64,000 bases of DNA from Enterocloster aldenensis. GTDB lineage: Bacteria; Bacillota; Clostridia; Lachnospirales; Lachnospiraceae. Numbering within the stretch: position 1 is the first letter of the stretch; each line of letters begins with the position of its first letter. The stretch covers positions 358,791 through 422,790 of the forward strand of contig NZ_QVEX01000001.1 in the NCBI RefSeq assembly GCF_003434055.1, given 5' to 3'. Below are positions 35,194-44,178 of the stretch, in pieces. Under the pieces are notes generated by a model, which worked only from the letters and a program-made list of their open reading frames with translations, was not told where the DNA came from and searched no databases. A program made the translations under genes and the position numbers.

Positions 35194-36210
35194 TCATACT
35201 TTGCTCCTGAATCCCAGGCTCCAGGCCAATGTCTTGACCGCATGGTATACCCTCATGAACAGCTGGGGGGAGACGCAGACCAGCAATACGCTTATGATGT
35301 TCACCAGCTTCCTGGGATGCCGGTCCGGCGTGAACAGATATTGTCCTGCATGGCTTTTTATATCGGAAGCAATCTCACCAGCCATTTCATGTCTGAACAG
35401 CTTAAAATGGGCCAGGCGGTTCAATATATCGATGCAGGTTTCCACGTGCTTCCGTTCAAATGCATCCAATACCGGACGGCCCTCCTGCTCGATATAAGAA
35501 AATACGACCTTTTCCGCCTCATACAGAATCAGATACTTTCCATTGAACTCATTTTTATGGTACATCTGCCTGCAGAGCGAATCGGGATTCTCCGCGTACA
35601 TGTACACCAACCTGGGATTCACGCAGATATGGCTGCATTGTTTCAGATACCTGGTCACAAAAATCAGGTCCTCCCCATGGGTGTATTCCACGGGGAACCG
35701 GATATGCAGTTCCTCTATTATGTGCCTGACAAAAATCTTGTTCCATAAAACGCCGCGGAATGCCGGGGTCCTGAACAGGTGGATGAAGGCCATATCCCTC
35801 TCCATGACCTGTAATCCGGCATACTTTTTTTCATACGGCACCCCGTTTTTTTCATTGATATAACCAAATACCGCCAACTCCGCATCCTGGGCAGTTATGG
35901 TCCCATACATGGCTTTTAGCGAACCGTCTAACAGGTAATCATCCGCATCCGCAAACACAACGTAGGTGCCCTGTGCAAGATCCAGTCCTGCGTTCCTGGC
36001 CGCGGACACGCCCTTTTTTTCCTGCCTGACCAGACGGATCCGTTCATCTGCGTAGCCCTGGATGACGGAACATGTGGCGTCCGTTGAACCGTCGTCAACC
36101 GCAATGATCTCCAATCCCTCAAATCCCTGGTTTAAAATAGAATCAATACACCGCTTTATGTATGCCTTCGCATTGTACATGGGAATAATGACTGACAGAC
36201 GTTTCTTCAT
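35194..36210 (-). CDS. Family 2 glycosyltransferase
   Basis: A 338-aa GT-A inverting glycosyltransferase. LSVIIPMYNAKAYIKRCIDSI at the start, VDDGSTD near residue 40, and the metal-binding DADD near residue 90. A hydrophobic C-terminal helix may hold it at the membrane. The start overlaps the upstream DUF115 gene by four bases (ATGA at 36207-36210). Acceptor and donor unknown. Confidence 0.93.
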   Translation of the reverse strand: MKKRLSVIIPMYNAKAYIKRCIDSILNQGFEGLEIIAVDDGSTDATCSVIQGYADERIRLVRQEKKGVSAARNAGLDLAQGTYVVFADADDYLLDGSLKAMYGTITAQDAELAVFGYINEKNGVPYEKKYAGLQVMERDMAFIHLFRTPAFRGVLWNKIFVRHIIEELHIRFPVEYTHGEDLIFVTRYLKQCSHICVNPRLVYMYAENPDSLCRQMYHKNEFNGKYLILYEAEKVVFSYIEQEGRPVLDAFERKHVETCIDILNRLAHFKLFRHEMAGEIASDIKSHAGQYLFTPDRHPRKLVNIISVLLVCVSPQLFMRVYHAVKTLAWSLGFRSKV

Positions 36211-37082
36211 ATCACCTGTTCCAATCTGATTCTTGGGAACACTTCCAGTTCCCCGCCTCTGGTTGCATTAAAAATCCCTGTTCCCCTTTGCCCTGCGGCT
36301 GCCAATGCACTCTTATACGCTTCTTCCGCCATTTCCTTATCGTAAACAGCAAGCACAATTTTTTTCTTCTGCTCAGCCGCCTTATAGACATCCTTATACC
36401 TTGTGTCAAAATGGGATTGGAGCGATGGGTCATATGTGATTTTCCGGTTTTTATCAATGGTATGGGGGAAACGGTGGTCCATTCCAAGAAGATAGATTTC
36501 AGAAAATCCCATATATACGGCCAGCTGGATGCTTGAGTAGGTCACCGTGGACGCGTCAACCACTGCTTCTTCACAGTCATAAGAAAACGGAAGCTTCTTT
36601 TTCCTGTAAAGGATGGCCCTGTCATCCATCAGATATGCGTTGACGTTGTCAAGATCCATCCCATTCCTTACCATGGAATTATAACCAATGAAACAGTCAC
36701 ATTGGTTTTTCCTTATGTTTTCCTCCTCTGCTTTCAGCATGTCCTTATCCTGGCACACATAAAATGTGGGCCTCCATCTGGTCCTGCCATACAGGAGATG
36801 GATGCGGTTTGCCCCAAAGGTGTATTCATGTTCCAGCAGATCCAGGTCCTCAGGTTTTAAGCTGGGACCGTTTCCTATGATGAAACACCTCTGTCCTTCA
36901 TGGATTCCTTTATACAGGCCAATTCTTGCCCCATGGGTGGTCCTTCCGTAGGATCTCCTCATCCTGTAAAATGACAGCTCCCCCGCACCGGCCTTTGCCC
37001 ACCTGCGCAGGGCCGACAGAAAATCCGAACGGACCACTATGTTCTTAATCAGTTCCTTCATTGGTTTTCCCCATCTTTTCAT
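36207..37082 (-). CDS. DUF115 / MptE-like protein in polysaccharide locus
   Basis: A 291-aa soluble protein resembling the DUF115 family (MptE-like and Maf flagellin glycosyltransferase-related). It opens with CFIIGNGPSLKPEDLDLL and FGANRIHLLYG near residues 67-100, with a later VYMGFSEIYLLGMDH and a terminal GIFNATRGGELEVFPRI, the family's ATP/nucleotide-sugar-type strands. Known members include pterin kinases and sugar transferases; here a glycosyltransferase-type or phosphotransfer role seems more likely. The start is uncertain: neither this ATG nor the one at 37061 has a strong ribosome site. Translationally coupled to the next glycosyltransferase gene. Confidence 0.8.
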   Translation of the reverse strand: MKRWGKPMKELIKNIVVRSDFLSALRRWAKAGAGELSFYRMRRSYGRTTHGARIGLYKGIHEGQRCFIIGNGPSLKPEDLDLLEHEYTFGANRIHLLYGRTRWRPTFYVCQDKDMLKAEEENIRKNQCDCFIGYNSMVRNGMDLDNVNAYLMDDRAILYRKKKLPFSYDCEEAVVDASTVTYSSIQLAVYMGFSEIYLLGMDHRFPHTIDKNRKITYDPSLQSHFDTRYKDVYKAAEQKKKIVLAVYDKEMAEEAYKSALAAAGQRGTGIFNATRGGELEVFPRIRLEQVI

Positions 37083-37092
37083 CTGTTACGTA

Positions 37093-38799
37093 TCAATACC
37101 AGTTCACATCCACCACCACAATTTCCGGCTTGTTATTAATCCTCGGAAAAGGATGGCTCTGCCCAAGCCCCCTGCTGATGATGACAACCGAATCGTTTAT
37201 CTCATGCTGCCCTTCTGAAAGCGGCGGGAAAAAGCCCTGGTCCGTGGCATAGACGCCTCCCAGGTATGGGATCCGCACAATCCCCCCATGGGCGTGTCCG
37301 CAAAGGGCCAGGTCAACCGGCATGTCCTCCAGTTCTCCCATGAAATACTCCGGATAGTGTACCAGCAGCAGCTTGAAAGCCTCACTCCTGACATATTCGT
37401 CCATAAACCGTTTCCCGCCGTACTCCACATAATTGTAAGGTTCGTTGATCAAACCGCCGATGTAGATGTCATTGGTATTGACCTGGATCATTTCCGCATG
37501 GTTAAACAGCATGTGCACGCCTGTTTTCTCTATGTCCTCCCGTATCCTGGTCCTGCGGTGCGCATAGTCCACCAGTTCATGGTTGCCCATCACATAATAC
37601 ACATCGGTTATCTCCACCAGCTGCCTGCACAAATCCAGGACCACGTGATAGTCATCATTCTGTTCCATGTTCATGTCTCCGGTAATGGCAATGATGTCCG
37701 GCTCCAGTATCTTCACCCGTTCAACCAGCTCCTGGTTATTTTCCCCGAATTCCTTCAGGTGCAGGTCTGAAAGCTGTATAATGCGGAACCCCTCCCTGAC
37801 CTTTCCTGACTTTACATGATAAAAGGAAAGTTCCAGCGTATCCTGGTCCGACATGATTTTCTGCCACAGGGCTGCCAGTACCAATAAGGACACAAGGACA
37901 ATCATGGCCCGCTTTAAAATACGGGAGAGCTTTCCCATGGGCCCCTTTTTCAGCACAAAACCAGGATTCACAAAAAACAGCCGGACCGCGTACAGGATGC
38001 TTTCCGGGTACCGGTGGGCCTGTTTCCATAATCTCCAGCTGATTTCATTCAGCAGGTTGGTGCGGGCCGTCCTGTTTTTCCTGAAATCTTTTTTGTATTT
38101 TTTATATACCTTCTGGTATCCGCGGATTCCCCGCATTGGGTCGGAAGTAATCCTCTCCCCATCATGCACCCTCATGTTGAATAAGGGGACGTCGATACCT
38201 GCTGCCCCATATCGTTTCAGGATGCGCAGCCACATCTCATAATCCTGTCTAGCTGGAAAGTCCACATCAAACATTCCGCAGTCATCAAATACGGTTTTCC
38301 TGACAACTGCCTGGGAAGTGGTCCCGATTGTGTCATTTTCAAGCATTCCGTTAAAATCCGGTTTTTCCTTAAAGGTCCCTTCCTTGTGGTATAAACGTCT
38401 GTGCCCAATATCCTTGTCATCAAACACATATCCCTGGCAGAACACCAGTCCCACACCGGGGTCCTCAAAGCATGGGACCTGCATGGCAAGCTTTTCCGGT
38501 TCCCATAAATCATCGTCGTCCAGGAACGCAATGAACTCCCCATGGCTGGCCATGATTCCCGTATTCCTTGCCGCCTGTGCGCCGGAATTATGAGCCAGCT
38601 TTATGTATGTAATCTGCGGATATGCCTTCAGGCCCTCCTCAATCCGCCGGGTATATTCCCCATCCCCTCCATTGTCATCCACAACCATGATTTCCATATG
38701 GGGGTATGTCTGGGCCAGCACACTGTCAATTGCTTCCTTCAGCATGGAGAATTCCCGTTTATATGTTGTGATGATTACACTGACCAAACCAGTCTCCAT
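37093..38799 (-). CDS. Family 2 glycosyltransferase fused to calcineurin-like phosphoesterase
   Basis: A 568-aa two-enzyme chain. Residues 1 to about 230 are a GT2 domain (VSVIITTYKREFSMLKEAID, VVDDNGGDGEYTR, LDDDDLWEP). A membrane helix lies near 287-305. Residues about 320-560 are a metallophosphoesterase of the YkuE kind with every metal ligand: LSDLHLKE, ITGDMNME, MGNHELVDY, LLVHYPEY, LCGHAHGG. The phosphoesterase would face outside or inside depending on helix orientation. The two functions could be sugar addition and removal of a phosphate from the lipid-linked unit. The reading frame is continuous with no sign of a sequencing join. Starts four bases after the Wzz-GGDEF gene. Confidence 0.9.
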   Translation of the reverse strand: METGLVSVIITTYKREFSMLKEAIDSVLAQTYPHMEIMVVDDNGGDGEYTRRIEEGLKAYPQITYIKLAHNSGAQAARNTGIMASHGEFIAFLDDDDLWEPEKLAMQVPCFEDPGVGLVFCQGYVFDDKDIGHRRLYHKEGTFKEKPDFNGMLENDTIGTTSQAVVRKTVFDDCGMFDVDFPARQDYEMWLRILKRYGAAGIDVPLFNMRVHDGERITSDPMRGIRGYQKVYKKYKKDFRKNRTARTNLLNEISWRLWKQAHRYPESILYAVRLFFVNPGFVLKKGPMGKLSRILKRAMIVLVSLLVLAALWQKIMSDQDTLELSFYHVKSGKVREGFRIIQLSDLHLKEFGENNQELVERVKILEPDIIAITGDMNMEQNDDYHVVLDLCRQLVEITDVYYVMGNHELVDYAHRRTRIREDIEKTGVHMLFNHAEMIQVNTNDIYIGGLINEPYNYVEYGGKRFMDEYVRSEAFKLLLVHYPEYFMGELEDMPVDLALCGHAHGGIVRIPYLGGVYATDQGFFPPLSEGQHEINDSVVIISRGLGQSHPFPRINNKPEIVVVDVNWY

Positions 38800-38802
38800 T
38801 GT

Positions 38803-40602
38803 CTAACCTATTATTATCCCTTCCATCTCATAAGCTTTTGAAATAAGTTTGTTAATCTGATAAATCCCTGTCTTTTTTGAATCCGCAATCCTGGCCTTCA
38901 TCTCAATCATGACGCCCGGATTCCCATCATTAAACTGTTTAACGGCCTCACTTAACAGGCTCACCATGAATTCTGCCTTGCCATACGTACAGTTATCAAG
39001 CAGGCACAGGAACTGGTTGGCCCCGTTATAACCAATGAAGCCGTATTCCTTTGACAGTGTTTTCAAGATAGTTCCAATTTCCTCCAGAACCTTATCCCCT
39101 GCGGCGTACCCGATTGTACGGTTGACCTCTTTCAGGTTTTCAACCGAAAGCACCACGCAGGTAAACGTCCCAAGGGCCCCTCTTTTCTTAATCTTCTCAA
39201 TCCGCTCATCGCAGCTGAGCCTGCTTGGCAGCCTGGTCTTCCGGTCCACATATAAGGTATATTCCACAATATCCCCAATGCGGCCAATCAGGATCGCCCC
39301 GCAGCATCCGATGCCGAAGAACAGGACAAATGCCATTGTCATATACAGCTTCAGGTTCAGATGGGCATAAGCATCCACGCTGTTCTGCATTGCAATGTTC
39401 TTGCTGACCAGATAGCTGTTATATTCCCGCCCGGTCTGGGCCACAATCTTGTACAGGGAATCCATCCTGTCAGCCACAAGGCGGATGCGCTCCTTAAGTA
39501 TTTCATCGCTTAAAGATACGGAAGGCCCTGTATTGTCCTGAAAACGTGCAAGGATATACTGTTTTTCCTCAATCTGCTGCTCCAGTCTGAATATCTCTTT
39601 GTTATAATCCACATAGTGGGAAATCAGTGTATCATATGTATTCTCACTGTAGACAATGTTCCCTTCCCCGTCCTTTCTGTCATAAATATCCTGAAGGATG
39701 ATGGAATTGGCTGTCTTTGCATCCTTTGTATCCGTGCTGTACTCCTGGGCCTCCAGGATCTTAGGATTATACTGCGCTATGGTGAGAAGCAGCTCGTCTG
39801 ACTGGGCCTTCATCTTTTCCAGCTGGATCTGAAGGCTTTGGATTTCATTGTTGGTTTTCTCAATCAGGACCGTCCTGTCCCTGGTCTTACGCCCTGAAAA
39901 CACGTCCACATACAGCCGGTCCAGGCTGATTTCCTCCAGCAGCTGGTAGGATGTAATCAAATCATAAAAGCTGTATCCTGTCCTGGAAGAACGGAAGCCC
40001 GCCTGGTTGCTGTTCAGATACTCCAGTATCTCACCAATGGACTGCTTCATGATATCGATGCTCTCAATGTAATCGTAATTACCCTTTCCTATGTTTTCCA
40101 CATTGTTGGGTATGACTGCTTTTGCAACATACTTTTCACTGTAAAAATCAAAATAGCTGCTGAGGACCGTGTTCAGCATGTTCTTGGCAAAATCCTCAGA
40201 ATAATCCTTTCCCACGGAAAAGGATATATAATAATCCGTGGGCGACTCCTCATACTCCTCGCCCTCTTTCAGGATGGCTTCCTTGCGCTTTTGCTCCTCA
40301 TCCGAAATAATGGGTTCAACCTTAATCCTGCTCCTGACAAAGTCCACGCTTACATTGCTTTCCAATTTCTCAATGGCGTCCGCCACCACATTGGGGGAGT
40401 ATATCTCACTGACATCAATGTCTGTTCCCGACGGGGTCTTTCCGCTTTTGGCATCCGCATTCGTATAGGAAATGATTGCGTAGGCAGTGTATACCTGCTG
40501 CCGGCTGAAATAACCATAAAAAACAATGCCTCCAAGGACCGTGCACAAAGCAATCAGATATTTCCAATTGCTTACATATCGAACAATCTGGAATTCCTTC
40601 AC
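38803..40602 (-). CDS. Wzz-like chain-length protein fused to degenerate GGDEF domain
   Basis: A 599-aa membrane protein. First helix near residues 15-33, an extracytoplasmic region with long coiled-coil segments (about 40-405) as in Wzz/capsule co-polymerases, then a second helix near 415-440. The cytosolic C-terminus (about 455-599) is a GGDEF-type domain: it begins DRKTRLPSRLSCDERI but the signature reads GYNGANQF instead of GGDEF, and no RxxD inhibitory site is seen. It should not make cyclic-di-GMP; it may bind it, GTP or a partner. A GTG start at 40602 with GGGAGG seven bases upstream overlaps the previous stop by four bases (GTGA). Confidence 0.88.
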   Translation of the reverse strand: MKEFQIVRYVSNWKYLIALCTVLGGIVFYGYFSRQQVYTAYAIISYTNADAKSGKTPSGTDIDVSEIYSPNVVADAIEKLESNVSVDFVRSRIKVEPIISDEEQKRKEAILKEGEEYEESPTDYYISFSVGKDYSEDFAKNMLNTVLSSYFDFYSEKYVAKAVIPNNVENIGKGNYDYIESIDIMKQSIGEILEYLNSNQAGFRSSRTGYSFYDLITSYQLLEEISLDRLYVDVFSGRKTRDRTVLIEKTNNEIQSLQIQLEKMKAQSDELLLTIAQYNPKILEAQEYSTDTKDAKTANSIILQDIYDRKDGEGNIVYSENTYDTLISHYVDYNKEIFRLEQQIEEKQYILARFQDNTGPSVSLSDEILKERIRLVADRMDSLYKIVAQTGREYNSYLVSKNIAMQNSVDAYAHLNLKLYMTMAFVLFFGIGCCGAILIGRIGDIVEYTLYVDRKTRLPSRLSCDERIEKIKKRGALGTFTCVVLSVENLKEVNRTIGYAAGDKVLEEIGTILKTLSKEYGFIGYNGANQFLCLLDNCTYGKAEFMVSLLSEAVKQFNDGNPGVMIEMKARIADSKKTGIYQINKLISKAYEMEGIIIG

Positions 40603-41870
40603 TGCCCATCCTCCCTTGTACTGCGCCTCTTCTCCCGGCACATCACCGCCGTTGCCGCCATGGTCGTAAAGACCGCTGACAGAAAGACCGCCTTTGTGAA
40701 ATGCATCCTGGTCAGGAGACCCAATGGATTATCTTTTACCGTCACATAGTCCTTATTCTTATATCTGGAGTATTCCACGTCAATCTGCATGGCCTGATTG
40801 GAGATATCCCTTAATTCCGAGTCAATACTGCGTATCATCTCATCTGCCTTCTTAAGGTCGCAGGCCCGGTTATCCGACGCCTTTATATGGTCAATGATGG
40901 ACTGCCTGTTTTTTATATCCGCCCGTTTCTTTTCAGCTGTTTCCTCCGCACTCACTGCATTTTCCGCCAGATGGTCAATCCCGGTCTTTGTCTTGGACAT
41001 ATAGAAATCCTGGTTCTTATCAACCGACGGGACAAGCACAACCCCGGTCATCTTGGGGTCGTATTGTTCGATACAGCTTTTATACAGGTCATAAGTCTTT
41101 GTGTTGAGGGAATAAATGTTGTCATCCTTATAGTTTTTATAATCCAGCAGTTCAACATAGGGCAGGCGCTCCTTATAAAGACCCTTCTCAGTGACAAATG
41201 AGCGGAAATTAGAGAGGTTGATCTGCAGCAGGTTATCGGCTTTGGCCCTGATGTCCTGGAATGTGATGCCCTGGTCCGAGACAAAGCTTTTATTCTCCTC
41301 GATCCTGCCGTTCACATAATTTTTAAGCTGTATGAGCCTGGTGTTGTAATAACGGGCAATCTGGCGGTACTCCAGCCCTGACGTATCTGCCGGTCTATAT
41401 TGGAGGATTGACGTATTGTCCGTGTAGTTGTCATAGAAATATTCCAGATACGCATAGGCCACCATCTGAAGCATGGACTGTGCGTCCACGGATTTCAAAT
41501 CCTTATTTGCAATGTATGTGACCTTGTACTGGGTCGCGATATAATCCCTTCCGCTTTTCACCGGTACCTGGATGGTTATGTTCTCCCCCAGTTCTTCCGG
41601 GCTTATCTCCGTGACCCCGGCCAGCTCAAGCGCCTTTTCAAGCACCGGCTCCGACTTAATCTCATAGGCATTGAAACGGGAGCCATTGGGATTTAGCCCC
41701 TTGGACGCCCTTTCATAGTTATATGCAAACCAGATGGTTGAAGCCCGGAAGCTGCTTACATAGAACCTGCATCCCAGGCCCAGGGTGACAATGGCCATGC
41801 ACAGCATCAGCTTCCATTTATAGGCGCGGAACGTATTTATGATTAAATACACATTGCCTTTACGATTCAT
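40599..41870 (-). CDS. Wzz-like membrane protein without kinase domain
   Basis: A 423-aa protein with an N-terminal helix (about 18-38), a long mainly helical extracytoplasmic part (coiled-coil at about 165-350), and a C-terminal helix near 390-410, the layout of polysaccharide co-polymerases. It has no tyrosine-kinase domain or C-terminal Tyr cluster, unlike CapAB-type proteins. It is coupled to the polymerase gene upstream (ATGA overlap at 41867-41870) and to the Wzz-GGDEF gene downstream, so the two Wzz-like proteins probably act as a pair. Confidence 0.82.
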   Translation of the reverse strand: MNRKGNVYLIINTFRAYKWKLMLCMAIVTLGLGCRFYVSSFRASTIWFAYNYERASKGLNPNGSRFNAYEIKSEPVLEKALELAGVTEISPEELGENITIQVPVKSGRDYIATQYKVTYIANKDLKSVDAQSMLQMVAYAYLEYFYDNYTDNTSILQYRPADTSGLEYRQIARYYNTRLIQLKNYVNGRIEENKSFVSDQGITFQDIRAKADNLLQINLSNFRSFVTEKGLYKERLPYVELLDYKNYKDDNIYSLNTKTYDLYKSCIEQYDPKMTGVVLVPSVDKNQDFYMSKTKTGIDHLAENAVSAEETAEKKRADIKNRQSIIDHIKASDNRACDLKKADEMIRSIDSELRDISNQAMQIDVEYSRYKNKDYVTVKDNPLGLLTRMHFTKAVFLSAVFTTMAATAVMCREKRRSTREDGQ

Positions 41871-43135
41871 AAGCCGTCCTCCTTCCGGACCAGTCTGTGT
41901 TCATCCGCATATGCAATCACGGTTATGTGCGCCGCTATATTAATTGAGTAATAAAAAAAGGTGTTGTCCGTCAGGTATGTAATGAATGTATAAATAACCG
42001 TCAGAAGCATGAAAAGGGATGCCCTGGAACCGAACTTTTTCCTCACAGCGGAAACCTTATACCAGGTATTGCCCCACAGCCAGTAGATGAATCCCCAAAA
42101 GCCCAATTCTATGAAATGTGTCATAACATCATTGTGGGCCATGCCGGGGACGTAGGTTCCCAACCCTGTTGTCTTGTAATCATTCCTGATTTTAAAAATA
42201 TACCGGATCCCATATCCCAGGAACCCAGGCGACATCTCATAATAATCTTTGAAAAAGTCATACAGGTACCCCCTGCTCATGGTATCAATCCCAAAATAGT
42301 CCATAAGGGGCTGGTACCATCCCTTTTTTATCAGATACAGGTACAGGTAGGAAAATAGAAACATCCCGGACACGATTGCTGCCAGGAACACTGTCTTTGT
42401 TCTTTCAGGCACGGCGTCATACAGGATTCCCACCATCAGCGCGGCCAGGATAGCCAGCACGTCAATCCTCTTTAATCCGGTGGAGAAGAAAAATGCCGCG
42501 CATATGAATTCCGCCGCATGCCACTGTTTATTTTTGGCGCAGTACAGATAATACATCACGAACACGCCCAGCCCCTGGGTCAGGTCATGCAGTTCCATCT
42601 TCCTCATGATCGGACCTGTGGTATCGGCAAAGGTAGTGATCAGCGCAATGTATTCCGACAGGAAGCTTCCCGCCCCATGGATCCTGATAAGGTCGATTAA
42701 GATTACAAGAACCGCTGCGCAGGAGGCATACAGCATATACGATACAGTCTTCTTACCAAACATATAATAGCCCGCTGCCGCGCACAGTATATTAAGAAGA
42801 AGACATACAACATTGATGGTCCCCCTTATGACAAAGGAGGTTTCCTGGCACCGCACCAGCCATATCACCATGGATATCAGCCCGATTCCGATTATCGGGA
42901 CCATCATGATCATTGAGATGGAATACAGGAACCGTATCCTCTGAAAATCCGCCGTAACAAGAATCCATAGGACGCCCATGCCGATTACCAGGACATCCGC
43001 CGCGTAACGTGCACTCACCGGCAATGCAGGGAGGCCGCCTCTGTATTCAGCGGTTGCGTAAAATGCAGCCGTCATAATCAGGAAAAAGGCTGCTGCCATA
43101 CACTTTTTTACAATTTCACTTTTCCTTATATCCAA
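41867..43135 (-). CDS. O-antigen polymerase/ligase-like membrane protein
   Basis: A 422-aa protein with about eleven hydrophobic segments and a large loop near residues 280-350, the layout of Wzy polymerases and WaaL-type ligases. Sequence is too divergent for a firm family choice; the place between glycosyltransferases and co-polymerases supports polymerase. It starts with TTG at 43135 with AGGTGA four bases upstream; no ATG is better placed. First of two polymerase-like genes in this window (the other is at 59737-61065). Confidence 0.75.
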   Translation of the reverse strand: MDIRKSEIVKKCMAAAFFLIMTAAFYATAEYRGGLPALPVSARYAADVLVIGMGVLWILVTADFQRIRFLYSISMIMMVPIIGIGLISMVIWLVRCQETSFVIRGTINVVCLLLNILCAAAGYYMFGKKTVSYMLYASCAAVLVILIDLIRIHGAGSFLSEYIALITTFADTTGPIMRKMELHDLTQGLGVFVMYYLYCAKNKQWHAAEFICAAFFFSTGLKRIDVLAILAALMVGILYDAVPERTKTVFLAAIVSGMFLFSYLYLYLIKKGWYQPLMDYFGIDTMSRGYLYDFFKDYYEMSPGFLGYGIRYIFKIRNDYKTTGLGTYVPGMAHNDVMTHFIELGFWGFIYWLWGNTWYKVSAVRKKFGSRASLFMLLTVIYTFITYLTDNTFFYYSINIAAHITVIAYADEHRLVRKEDGL

Positions 43136-43139
43136 AGAA

Positions 43140-44177
43140 TCACCTGATCCGATTATATGCTTTCCAAAAACATCCCAACAGAAAAAAGGACGGTATGTTA
43201 TAGGTCAGGAATAGTATGACTGCGTATCCCCTGCTCTTTTTCAAGACCCGTTTATAGCTGTCCTTACCCAGATACCGGGCATAGGCCGTGTGCCTTATCA
43301 GCTGTTCCCACCGCGCTTTCTTCTGTTTCCTGTCCGCGGCCCAATTGGGGTTCAGGTAATACAGGCGGAGGATTTCACAGTAATTCCTTGCAGCCTTAAA
43401 TTCAAAGGCCCTGGCCCAGTCCTCTGATTTTCCCTGGATATACTGATATAACACTTTGTTAAACTCTAATATATATTCCTGGATGGCAGGGTTGTACCGG
43501 TTGCAGATGGACTGGGGGTTCTTCCGGTAATGATAAACCACCTGGTCCATGACGCCCAGGCTGGAAGCGGCATCCAGGAAATAAAGATTAAACATGGTAT
43601 CCTGCATCCTGCGAAGCTGGGGCAGGAAACGCAGATGGTTTTTTTTAAGGAACTCCACCTTGAAAAATTGGGTGCAGACCGATCCGAAACAGCATGGCAG
43701 GCTGTTATAAGAACGGTCCAGCAGCCCCAGGCCAATCCTCTCCTTATCCATGATGTCCAGTGCCTGCCAGCCGGACCACCCGTATCGGTATGGTATGGAG
43801 GCATTGGGCAGGTCCTCCTGATAAGCCACGTACAGGATATCAGGACTGTATTTCCCCAGTATGGCTGCCGCACTTGAAAGTGCATTTAATTCAATCCAGT
43901 CATCCGGGTCAATAAAATATAACCAGTCGCCCCCTGCCCTGCGTATGCCCTCGTTTCTTGCCTCGGATACTCCCCGGTTCTCCTGATGGACGACCGTGAT
44001 CCGCGGATCCTTTTGTTGGTACCAGTCGCATATCCTGCCGATATCCGCTGCCGAACCGTCATCAACCAGGATTACTTCATAATCACCTTCATAATCCTGG
44101 TTCAGGATGGAATCCATACACTTATGAAAATATGCAGGTTCCGTGTTAAACACAGGAACGATAAGAGAAAATTCCAT
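43140..44177 (-). CDS. Family 2 glycosyltransferase
   Basis: A 345-aa GT-A enzyme. FSLIVPVFNTEPAYFHKCMD at the start, VDDGSAAD near residue 40 and IDPDDW near residue 90 are the donor and metal sites. C-terminal hydrophobic segment (ILFLTYNIPSFFLLGCFW) suggests membrane contact. The ATG at 44177 begins one base after the flippase stop and has AAGG eight bases upstream; the frame continues eight codons further back. Confidence 0.92.
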   Translation of the reverse strand: MEFSLIVPVFNTEPAYFHKCMDSILNQDYEGDYEVILVDDGSAADIGRICDWYQQKDPRITVVHQENRGVSEARNEGIRRAGGDWLYFIDPDDWIELNALSSAAAILGKYSPDILYVAYQEDLPNASIPYRYGWSGWQALDIMDKERIGLGLLDRSYNSLPCCFGSVCTQFFKVEFLKKNHLRFLPQLRRMQDTMFNLYFLDAASSLGVMDQVVYHYRKNPQSICNRYNPAIQEYILEFNKVLYQYIQGKSEDWARAFEFKAARNYCEILRLYYLNPNWAADRKQKKARWEQLIRHTAYARYLGKDSYKRVLKKSRGYAVILFLTYNIPSFFLLGCFWKAYNRIR

Positions 44178-44178
44178 T

